From Candidatus Desantisiibacteriota bacterium (GTDB lineage Bacteria > UBA9089 > CG2-30-40-21), in NCBI GenBank assembly GCA_016208205.1, contig JACQYP010000050.1, positions 1 through 13,181 of the forward strand: a DNA stretch of 13,181 nt, in the 5' to 3' direction. The translations under genes were made by a program, and so were the position numbers. Of the stretch, positions 6,852 through 12,988 are shown piece by piece (within the stretch, counting starts at the first letter, position 1; each line of letters opens with the position of its first letter). The notes below the pieces were generated by a model that ran no database searches, was not told the origin of the DNA, and saw nothing but the letters and a program-made list of their open reading frames with translations.

Positions 6852-7086
6852 TTAGCCGCAGATAAACGCAGATGGACGCAGAATTAAAGTAACTATTCAG
6901 GTTGTGTTTCCCTTTACGGTTGATGGTTTGCTCTCTTAACCCTCAAGCTGTGAACCGGTATTGATGGGTTTCACCCATCCTACTTTCTCTTTTGCCTCTT
7001 GTAGGATGGGTAAAGCAGAGCGCAACCCATCAATGCGAAGTTCTAACCTTGAACCAGACACCTGATCTGCGTAAATCTGCGGCTAA
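6852..7086. repeat. Nested inverted-repeat element between hslV and the nuclease gene
   Basis: The outer arms, 6852-6873 and 7065-7086, are inverted copies matching at 20 of 22 bases (TTAGCCGCAGAT...CGCAGAT). Inside are inverted copies of a TTGATGGGTT...ACCCATCCTAC element, at 6961-6983 and 7001-7033; the left copy lacks about ten central bases. GGTTCAM-type heptamers also occur, at 6918-6931 and, inverted, near 6938-6958 and 7041-7055. The stretch holds no credible gene. The longer open frame that extends the nuclease upstream to 6992 runs through this repeat and should not be used as its start. Confidence 0.75.
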
Positions 7087-7105
7087 ATTTGCAAAGGAGA
7101 AAATC

Positions 7106-8002
7106 ATGCGATTAGCATCGATACTTTCATCAATGCTTCTCTTAGTTATCCTGCTCACGCCATGTGATGCAGCAAGGGATAAATGTATTGAGATAGCTAC
7201 ATTCAATATTGAACACCTTACTTGCAAGGGTAAGGATATAAAGCAGATTGCCAGGGTAATCAAGGATCTTGGGCTGGATGTGGTTGGTATCCAAGAGATT
7301 GAAGATCTGTCGGCACTTGAGAAATTGGTCAGCTACCTTGACGGTTTCAAGTATAAGATAACCAGTGGGAATGCCCCTATCCATGTAGGGATAATCTATA
7401 ATAGTTCTACAATAGATGTTTCGCAAACAAACCAGATAACATCCCTTATCCTGGATAAGCCGAAGATGCTCAGACCGGGCTTGAGCGTGCGGGCAAAGGT
7501 CAAACCGGATGGATTTGATTTTACTCTTGCAGTAGTGCATCTAAAGTCAAAGGGTGGAGCAAGTGAGGAAAAAACCGATTTGTATCGCAAACAGCAGATA
7601 CAGTGTCTGTCTGATTGGATAGATACGGAATTGCGAGCAAATCCTAAGGAGAAAGATATTATTATCGTGGGTGATTTTAATGAATCGTTGGAACGGTCTC
7701 CATTCGTTCCACTTATCAATAGACGGGATGTGAAGATATTGACCGGGGATCTTCCCCCGGGAAATATTTCATATATAGGCAAACAAGGAAATCGCAGGTA
7801 TCAATCGCTGATTGATCATATTGTCCTTTATAAGGGAAAGGGTGGTGCTTTTGAGGAATATAAGGCTGGAAGCATTAGTCTGTTGAAAGATTACAGTCGA
7901 AAATATCCCAATTATGATATTCCTGTGTCGCCAGATGGGTTTACCGCAATATCGGATCATCTTCCGGTTTATGCTGTGTTTTCGACAAGGGATAATGATT
8001 GA
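7106..8002 (+). CDS. Secreted endonuclease/exonuclease/phosphatase-family enzyme
   Basis: This 298-residue protein has the EEP fold shared by DNase I, exonuclease III and inositol phosphatases. An N-terminal signal peptide (MRLASILSSMLLLVILLTPC, cleavage near DAA) points to export. The metal and catalytic motifs are present: N34 in ATFNIEHL, E64 in GIQEIED, H145 in VVHLKSKGG, D190 and N192 in VGDFNES, and D284-H285 near the C terminus in AISDHLPVYAVF. The start is ATG 7106, six bases after AAAGGAG (7093-7099). Substrate is not determined by these motifs; nucleic acid or a phosphoester are both possible. Upstream is a repeat element and downstream a hairpin, so it may be its own transcription unit. 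Confidence 0.9.
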   Translation: MRLASILSSMLLLVILLTPCDAARDKCIEIATFNIEHLTCKGKDIKQIARVIKDLGLDVVGIQEIEDLSALEKLVSYLDGFKYKITSGNAPIHVGIIYNSSTIDVSQTNQITSLILDKPKMLRPGLSVRAKVKPDGFDFTLAVVHLKSKGGASEEKTDLYRKQQIQCLSDWIDTELRANPKEKDIIIVGDFNESLERSPFVPLINRRDVKILTGDLPPGNISYIGKQGNRRYQSLIDHIVLYKGKGGAFEEYKAGSISLLKDYSRKYPNYDIPVSPDGFTAISDHLPVYAVFSTRDND

Positions 8003-8023
8003 GGGGTACGAATGATATGGAGT

Positions 8024-8093
8024 GCGAAAGCTTACTTGCTTTCGCTTTTCCCTTGTACCTCAGTTGTTTGATTGCGTCAAGATGGGTACAAGG
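8024..8093. repeat. Two hairpins after the nuclease gene, first may act as terminator
   Basis: GCGAAAGC (8024-8031) pairs with GCTTTCGC (8038-8045) around six bases and is followed by TTTTC. This is a weak intrinsic-terminator shape for the nuclease gene, but also fits the repeat style of this genome. CCTTGTACC (8051-8059) pairs with GGTACAAGG (8085-8093) across a 25-base loop. The stretch 8003-8171 before aroA contains no gene I can support. Confidence 0.6.
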
Positions 8094-8171
8094 TACTGTA
8101 TATCACGGAAATGTCGTCAGGTGTCACCGATCCATCTGTATAATTCGTGGCAAAGAGGTGCGGAAAAATAT

Positions 8172-9488
8172 ATGAAACTCATAGTAGAATTATCCGAACT
8201 AAACGGCAGCGTTGAGATTCCTGCCTCAAAATCACATACCATCCGGGCTGTTGTTATTGGTTCTCTGGCTGATGGGACATCAGAGATTATCAATCCGCTG
8301 CATTCAGCTGATACCTCCTCAGCAGTAAATGTCTGCCAGGGGCTTGGGGCAGGGGTATGTAGGGGTGGGTTCCAAACCCACCCCAAAGGCACAGAGGGAG
8401 AGGGAGACTCTCCAACCACATGGCTTGTTCAGGGAACAGGCGGAAGGGTGATAACCCCGGAGGATATTCTTGATGTAGGGAATTCCGGGACAACCCTGTA
8501 TCTTACCCTTGCTATGGCTGCCTTGGGTGATGGGTATTCTGTGTTTACCGGGGATAGTCAGACCAGGCGCAGGCCTGCTCAAGCCTTACTTGACAGCCTT
8601 AATGAGCTTGGTGCCCATGTGTTTTCTACAAGGGGGAATTCCTGTGCCCCAATTGTTGTGCAAGGACGAATAAAGGGGGGAGAGATAACCATTGATGGGA
8701 GCAAAACATCCCAGTATATCTCCAGCTTGCTTATAGCCTGTCCATTAGCCGATAACGATACAAAGATACGCGTGGTAAATGTTACTGAGGAGCCCTATAT
8801 CCAAATGACCATGGATTGGCTTGATGAGCAGGGTATAGAATACTTGCATAAAGGCATGGACTACTTTCATATAAAGGGTGGGCAGGGTTATCGTGCCTTC
8901 AAAAAAAGGATGCCCGGTGATTTTTCTTCAGCCACATTTTTTCTCTGTGCTGGGGCAATTACTAATTCAAGTCTAACGCTTATAGGACTTAATATGAATG
9001 ATTCTCAAGGGGATAAGGCTGTTGTTGATATGCTCTCATCAATGGGTGCAGAGATACGCATTGAATCCGATGGCATCAGGATCAAGAATAAGCAGCTGCA
9101 TGGTGCTAAGTTTGATCTTAGTGCCACACCTGATGCCTTGCCGGCTATGGCTGTTGCAGGATGCTTTGCCAAAGGTGAAACAAGGTTAGTTAATGTCCCT
9201 CAGGCACGGCTCAAGGAAACAGACCGAATCAGTGTCATGTGCCGGGAACTTTCATTGATGGGTGCCAATATCAAGGAGCTGCCGGATGGTCTGGTAATTA
9301 AAGAAAGCTCGCTTTGTGGCACAAATGTTCATGGGCATGGTGATCACAGGGTGGTCATGGCACTTGCTGTTGCGGGACTATCAGCAAAGGGTCAAACTGT
9401 TATTGATACCGCAGATTCCATGCAGATAACCTTTCCCAATTTTGCTCAGTTGATGCAGCAGATTGGGGCGAGAATAAGTCTTATATGA
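8172..9488 (+). CDS. aroA: 3-phosphoshikimate 1-carboxyvinyltransferase (EPSP synthase)
   Basis: AroA joins phosphoenolpyruvate to shikimate 3-phosphate, the sixth step of the shikimate pathway. The 438-residue protein starts at ATG 8172 because MKLIVELSELNGSVEIPASK is the normal family start; AGAGGTG (8154-8160) is an acceptable binding site. Landmarks include K20, S21 and R25 in PASKSHTIRA, DVGNSGTTLYL, GDSQTRRRP, DGSKTSQYISS, D321 in TPDALPAM, E349 in RLKETDR, and HGDHRVVMA near the end. An extra segment (about residues 63-83, from C63 to T83) sits between GLGAGV and WLVQGTGG and is partly encoded by a palindromic repeat; it falls in a surface-loop position. aroC follows after 43 bases, so the two probably form an operon. 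Confidence 0.95.
   Translation: MKLIVELSELNGSVEIPASKSHTIRAVVIGSLADGTSEIINPLHSADTSSAVNVCQGLGAGVCRGGFQTHPKGTEGEGDSPTTWLVQGTGGRVITPEDILDVGNSGTTLYLTLAMAALGDGYSVFTGDSQTRRRPAQALLDSLNELGAHVFSTRGNSCAPIVVQGRIKGGEITIDGSKTSQYISSLLIACPLADNDTKIRVVNVTEEPYIQMTMDWLDEQGIEYLHKGMDYFHIKGGQGYRAFKKRMPGDFSSATFFLCAGAITNSSLTLIGLNMNDSQGDKAVVDMLSSMGAEIRIESDGIRIKNKQLHGAKFDLSATPDALPAMAVAGCFAKGETRLVNVPQARLKETDRISVMCRELSLMGANIKELPDGLVIKESSLCGTNVHGHGDHRVVMALAVAGLSAKGQTVIDTADSMQITFPNFAQLMQQIGARISLI
8359..8384. repeat. GTAGGGG-type palindrome in frame inside aroA
   Basis: GGGGTGGGTT (8362-8371) pairs with AACCCACCCC (8375-8384) around a three-base loop and is preceded by GTA. It encodes residues 64-71 of AroA. The design, GTAG followed by a G-rich stem, matches the intergenic repeats at 1441-1466 and, inverted, 1490-1514. 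Confidence 0.85.
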
Positions 9489-9507
9489 CCTATAGGACTT
9501 ATATGAC
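9480..9507. repeat. 10-bp direct repeat over the aroA stop codon
   Basis: CTTATATGAC occurs at 9480-9489, spanning the aroA TGA stop, and again at 9498-9507, 18 bases later. It is short and looks like a small local duplication between aroA and the aroC ribosome binding site. Confidence 0.7.
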
Positions 9508-9531
9508 AAATCATACAAGGAGGCTATTTTT

Positions 9532-10920
9532 ATGTTAGGCTGCGACATTGGTGTATTATTTAAGGTAACTATTGCCGGTGGTTCTTATCAGGATGGGAAT
9601 ACCACGCATATTCAGGGTATTCCGCCTGGTGTTCTAATTACAGAGGAGCAGATATACTCAGACCTTTTGCTTAGAAAGCCGGGTCAGGATGAGTTGACAT
9701 CTCCAAGAAGAGAGCCGGATATTCCGCTTATTTACAGTGGGATAAATGCAGCAGATACCATGCCGGGATTTTCCAATAAGGGGCTGACCAATGGGACGCC
9801 AATGGTTATCCTAATCCCAAACATGGATAGACACTTTGAGCATATTGATGCGTATCAGAAAACAAATCGAACACCCAGGCCGGGTCATGCCTCTTATGCC
9901 TCGTATCAAAAATATGGGGAGTGCGACGATGCCATTGGAGCCGGGATATTCAGCGGAAGGTATACCTGTACCATTGTTGCTGCCGGTGTGGTGGCAAAAG
10001 AGATCCTGAAAAGACATGGTATTGAGGTTACAGGTTATATCCGTGAGGCAGCCGGTGTGCGAGCACAGGATATGTCTATTGAAATGATACGGGAAAAGGT
10101 GACTAACTTCCGAGAGATGCGGAAGAAGCATGACCCTGTCTATGATATTATGTTTGGACAGGGGGGACGAATCAGACCGGAGATGAGGCTTTTAGAAAAA
10201 ATGGCTGTTTTAGCTGAGTTTGAACCGAAAATCCCGGAGCTTTATGCTCAGGGTAAAAATATGGATGAGGAAGCTATACGAAAGGAATATGGTGTGCACC
10301 CAAAGCTGAATTGCCCTGACATTGAGGCTGCAGATGAGATGTACAATCGGATTATGGAGATTACCAAAAGTGGTGATTCGAGTGGTGGGCTGGTTGAGGT
10401 CGTGGCAACAGGACTGCCGGCAGGTATGGGTGAGCCGGTTTTCAGAAAATTAGATGGTGAACTGGGGAAGATGATGAGTATCGCCGCAGTAAAGGCAGTT
10501 GAGATCGGGGATGGGTTCAAGGTTAAGGATATGCGGGGCTCAGAATGCAATGATCAGATGTATGGTGAAAGTGAGACAAAACCACAGGCAAGAATGCCTG
10601 TGTCACTCTCTTCAGATGGTGAAGCCGATGATGTCTTCGGCAGCAAAAAGGTTTGCTTTAAGTCAAACCATGCCGGCGGTATTGTTGGCGGGTTAACCAC
10701 CGGTCAGCCGATTGTGGTTGGTCTGGCGATAAAGCCTACACCAACCATTGGAAAACCGCAGTCTACCATTGATAAGGTCAGCCATGAAACCATGATATTG
10801 GATGCAGTTACCCGGCGGGATCCAACCATTGTGCCGCGAGTCTGGCCTGTGGCTGAGGCTTTTGTCTCTATCATTCTGCTTGACCATTATATGCAGCATC
10901 GGGCGTATCAAGGGATGTAA
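9532..10920 (+). CDS. aroC: Chorismate synthase family protein, long divergent form
   Basis: Chorismate synthase uses reduced FMN to convert EPSP to chorismate, the last shikimate step. The adjacent aroA supports this role. Matches to the family are PPGVLITEEQI, RKPGQDE, RREPD, TNGTP, H119 in RPGHASY, GDSSGGLVEVVATGLPAGMGEPVF, KLDGELGKMMSIAAVKAVEIG, MRGSECNDQ, NHAGGIVGG and RRDPTIVPRVWPVAEA. It departs from classical AroC in three ways. The GESHG motif reads GGSYQ, putting Y19 where the catalytic histidine is expected. The FMN-site GGRxSARET region reads IGAGIFSGRYT. The protein is 462 residues, about 100 longer than usual, mainly from a helical insertion around residues 190-260. A palindromic repeat encodes about residues 351-357. 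AAGGAGG (9517-9523) is eight bases before the ATG. Confidence 0.88.
   Translation: MLGCDIGVLFKVTIAGGSYQDGNTTHIQGIPPGVLITEEQIYSDLLLRKPGQDELTSPRREPDIPLIYSGINAADTMPGFSNKGLTNGTPMVILIPNMDRHFEHIDAYQKTNRTPRPGHASYASYQKYGECDDAIGAGIFSGRYTCTIVAAGVVAKEILKRHGIEVTGYIREAAGVRAQDMSIEMIREKVTNFREMRKKHDPVYDIMFGQGGRIRPEMRLLEKMAVLAEFEPKIPELYAQGKNMDEEAIRKEYGVHPKLNCPDIEAADEMYNRIMEITKSGDSSGGLVEVVATGLPAGMGEPVFRKLDGELGKMMSIAAVKAVEIGDGFKVKDMRGSECNDQMYGESETKPQARMPVSLSSDGEADDVFGSKKVCFKSNHAGGIVGGLTTGQPIVVGLAIKPTPTIGKPQSTIDKVSHETMILDAVTRRDPTIVPRVWPVAEAFVSIILLDHYMQHRAYQGM
10583..10602. repeat. CACAGGCA palindrome in frame inside aroC
   Basis: CACAGGCA (10583-10590) pairs with TGCCTGTG (10595-10602) around AGAA. It is the inverted form of the intergenic copy at 118-137, differing at one loop base. 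It encodes part of the segment KPQARMPVS, which separates the CNDQMYGE block from the NHAGGI block; ordinary chorismate synthases have a shorter linker there. Confidence 0.88.
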
Positions 10921-10926
10921 TTTGGA

Positions 10927-11007
10927 GATTGAAAGAATCGTGAATCTCGAATCGCGGATTGCGAATCTGAAGAAATAGAACAGATTCGCGATTCGCGATT
11001 GAAAGAA
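10927..11007. repeat. GAATCGC heptamer array with a 20-bp hairpin, upstream of the response regulator
   Basis: Five consecutive 7-bp units (GAATCGT, GAATCTC, GAATCGC, GGATTGC, GAATCTG) run from 10935 to 10969. Inverted units GATTCGC lie at 10983-10989 and 10990-10996. Arms 10950-10969 and 10981-11000 can form a 20-bp stem with two G-T pairs and an 11-base loop. GATTGAAAGAA occurs on both sides, at 10927-10937 and 10997-11007, the second copy running into the ribosome binding site of the next gene. Confidence 0.88.
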
Positions 11008-11021
11008 GGAGGATGAAAAAC

Positions 11022-11738
11022 ATGGCTAAGATATTGATTGTTGATGATGAAACAGATTTGGCTGACATGTTAGGGATGATACTTAAACTTGAGGGGTATC
11101 AGATTACATCTGTATTAGATGGGTATAAGGCAATCGAGGAGATAAAAAATACCCATTATGACCTTATCCTCATGGATATTAAATTGCCTGGGATAAATGG
11201 GGTAGAGACATTTATTCAGATTAAAGGGATTGATCCGAGCGTAAAGGTGATGATGATGACCGGGTATGCGGTAGAGGATTTGATTGAAAAGGCACTTGAA
11301 GAAGGGGCTTATGCCTGTATCCATAAACCATTTGATCTGCAAAGGGTGATAGAATTAATACGAAAGGTCATTAGTGAGAACAAAAAGGTAGTTTTGATTG
11401 TTAATGGTGATCGTAAAACACGGGAGGATGTAAGTACAGCACTTACTGAAAAGGGTTATTATACCTGCACAGCCGCAAATATTGAAGAGATGCTTGTCAA
11501 ACTCAAGGATAAATATTACCATTGCATCTTGCTGAACTTACGACTGCCTGGAATAAATGGACTTAAAGTATTAAAAGAGGCAAAGAAACTATGTCCTGAT
11601 GTGGTGGTTATAGTTATGACAGATTATGATCTGCCTAAAATGGTTAGAGAGGAAGAGAACTTGTCTGTTTATGCAGTCATCAAAAAACCGATTGATGTTG
11701 CTAAATTGATAAGGCTTCTCAAGGAGGCGAATCTGTGA
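11022..11738 (+). CDS. Response regulator with two receiver domains, the second degenerate
   Basis: This 238-residue protein has two CheY-like receiver domains and no output domain. The first (residues 1-117) is complete: acidic pair D8-D9, phosphoacceptor D52 in LMDIKLPGING, T80 and K102 in HKPFD. The second (about 121-238) keeps the fold, LLNLRLPGINGL, a VMTDYD strand and IKKPID, but N172 replaces the phosphoacceptor aspartate and NGD replaces the acidic pair. It is therefore unlikely to be phosphorylated in the ordinary way. ATG 11022 is nine bases from AAGGAGG (11006-11012); ATG 11013 directly abuts the site. A FIST sensory gene follows at once, suggesting a shared signalling pathway. The cognate kinase is not in the window. 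Confidence 0.92.
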   Translation: MAKILIVDDETDLADMLGMILKLEGYQITSVLDGYKAIEEIKNTHYDLILMDIKLPGINGVETFIQIKGIDPSVKVMMMTGYAVEDLIEKALEEGAYACIHKPFDLQRVIELIRKVISENKKVVLIVNGDRKTREDVSTALTEKGYYTCTAANIEEMLVKLKDKYYHCILLNLRLPGINGLKVLKEAKKLCPDVVVIVMTDYDLPKMVREEENLSVYAVIKKPIDVAKLIRLLKEANL

Positions 11739-11757
11739 TCAATGAAGAAGGGTAAGG

Positions 11758-11775
11758 TAATCGGTCCCCCGATTA
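11758..11775. repeat. Small hairpin between response regulator and FIST genes
   Basis: TAATCGG (11758-11764) pairs with CCGATTA (11769-11775) around a four-base loop. It lies just before the AAGGGGGTGG binding site of the FIST gene. No T-run follows. Confidence 0.65.
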
Positions 11776-11799
11776 TCGAATCATAAGGGGGTGGAAACG

Positions 11800-12405
11800 A
11801 TGTATCTCTCTATAACTGATATAGAGGAGATTGTTGAAATAATTTGCCGTATGGAGATAAAGGACACAGATGTAGCCTTGATCCTGCTTGGTGAAAAGGA
11901 TGCACCAGATGTTGAACAAATGATTCTGGGGCTTAATAAAAATGGGATTAATTTCTTTGGCGGGGTGTTTCCCGGTGTTATTTACAATGAGAAGAAATAT
12001 GAGCAGGGAGCAGTGATTAAGGTTTTACCGGCATTAGCCAGCCCATATTTAATCAAGAGGCTTGATACGGAACGAATTGAACTGCCGGATTTTATTAGTA
12101 ATCTGGATAAACAATATACTGCTATGGTTCTTGTAGACGGGCTAACCTCAAATATTGCCTTATTTCTTTCCAAACTGTTTGACCAATTAGGTAATTCTGT
12201 CCATTATTTTGGTGGTGGGGCAGGATCACTTAGCCTTAAATCTCAACCGTGCCTTTTTACTAAGGATGGATTTGTTCAGGATGCTGCTGTGGTTGCCTTT
12301 ATCAAATTACAATGTAATCTTGGTGTTAGCCATGGATGGAAAAAGCTCATTGGTCCAATCGTCGCTACTAAAACCTATAAAAATGTGATTAAGGAATTAA
12401 ACTGA
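11800..12405 (+). CDS. FIST sensory protein, N-terminal domain (5' part of an interrupted gene)
   Basis: This 201-residue part matches the FIST_N domain, found in signalling proteins that are thought to bind small ligands such as amino acids. Visible segments are an INFFGGVFPGVIY region (about residues 47-61), a variable region with LVDGLTSNIALFLSKLF, and the family-typical HYFGGGAGSLSL...GVSHGWKKLIGP. ATG 11800 follows AAGGGGGTGG (11785-11794) by five bases; the GTG at 11791 overlaps that site. The frame reaches an in-frame TGA at 12403-12405 just after VIKELN. The same frame continues directly into the FIST_C domain, so this is the first half of a single gene. Confidence 0.85.
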   Translation: MYLSITDIEEIVEIICRMEIKDTDVALILLGEKDAPDVEQMILGLNKNGINFFGGVFPGVIYNEKKYEQGAVIKVLPALASPYLIKRLDTERIELPDFISNLDKQYTAMVLVDGLTSNIALFLSKLFDQLGNSVHYFGGGAGSLSLKSQPCLFTKDGFVQDAAVVAFIKLQCNLGVSHGWKKLIGPIVATKTYKNVIKELN

Positions 12406-12420
12406 GAAAATGCCTTTGAG

Positions 12421-12900
12421 GTGTATCAAGAGATAGTAGAAGATGATTCAGGTGCTAAACTTATTTGCGAAAATTTTTATGCTCTGGCGATGCGGTATCC
12501 CTTTGGGCTATATAAAGAAGGGGCAGAGGATATTGTTCGCGACCCGATTATGACAAATGAGAAAGGCGAATTAATCTGTGTGGGTGAGGTGCCTGAGAAT
12601 AGCCTGTTAAACATCTTAAAGGGTGAGCCGGACTCCCTTATTCAAGCTGCAGGTTTGGCGGCTAAAGGGGTTGGCGACAAGGAAATCTGTGGTAATTTAA
12701 TAGTCGATTGTATTTCAAGAGCACTTTTCCTTGGAGATGATTTTGGGAGAGAATTAGCCGCAGTAAAAGAAAATCTTGTAACGGCAGGTGAGCAAGGTAT
12801 TCCCGCAGGGATGTTGACCTTAGGGGAAATCTCTTCTTATGGTGAAACAACACTGGAGTTTTTTAACAAAACTATTGTTGTAGGGGGGTGTTATGAATAG
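12421..12900 (+). CDS. FIST C-terminal domain (3' part of the interrupted gene)
   Basis: This 159-residue part, or slightly more if read from the preceding TGA, matches FIST_C. It has MRYPFGLY followed by IVRDPIMTNEKGELICVGEVPENS, a helical region, GDDFGRELAAV, and the typical closing GIPAGMLTLGEISSYG...FFNKTIVVGG. GTG 12421 could serve as a start, but I see no ribosome binding site before it, and it is in the same frame as the FIST_N part. It may be untranslated or made only by stop read-through. The last codons overlap a 14-bp sequence that is repeated at the start of the next gene. Confidence 0.82.
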   Translation: MYQEIVEDDSGAKLICENFYALAMRYPFGLYKEGAEDIVRDPIMTNEKGELICVGEVPENSLLNILKGEPDSLIQAAGLAAKGVGDKEICGNLIVDCISRALFLGDDFGRELAAVKENLVTAGEQGIPAGMLTLGEISSYGETTLEFFNKTIVVGGCYE

Positions 12901-12988
12901 CTTTCAGCTTTCAGCCATCAGCGGTCAGCCTTAAAAACTGATAGATGAAAGCTGATGGCTTACTAATTATCGGAGGGTGTTATGAATA
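12886..12988. repeat. AGCTTTC heptamer array between 14-bp direct repeats
   Basis: Units AGCTTTC, AGCTTTC, AGCCATC, AGCGGTC and AGCC follow one another from 12899 to 12930. An inverted arm lies at 12944-12960 (GATGAAAGCTGATGGCT), and AGCCATCAGC (12913-12922) can pair with GCTGATGGCT (12951-12960). GGGTGTTATGAATA occurs at 12886-12899 and again at 12975-12988. The first copy supplies the FIST stop and the second the ribosome binding site and ATG of the next gene. Confidence 0.85.

Larger units (their letters stand above)
11800..12900 (+). pseudogene. Composite: FIST protein interrupted by an in-frame TGA
   Basis: Reading through TGA 12403-12405 in the same frame gives KELN-stop-ENAFEVYQEIV, which aligns with the conserved FIST linker of the type ELDGKPALEVY. 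The stop falls on the usual glycine, and GGA to TGA is a single-base change. Read through, the protein has about 366 residues, close to the normal FIST_N plus FIST_C length. TGA is the ordinary stop of several other genes here, so a changed code is unlikely. A nonsense mutation or a sequence error fits best. Confidence 0.75.

Noticed and set aside
6992..7105. Upstream extension of the nuclease gene
   Set aside because: The added residues are encoded by inverted repeats, while ATG 7106 has a good ribosome binding site and starts a signal peptide.
8022..8171. Upstream extension of aroA
   Set aside because: It runs through two hairpin repeats, and AroA homologues begin at the MKLIVELSE position.
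12403..12405. TGA as a sense codon (Trp, Gly or selenocysteine) in the FIST gene
   Set aside because: At least five other genes end in TGA with clear downstream boundaries, and I see no evident SECIS-like hairpin tied to this codon. A single-base nonsense change is simpler.
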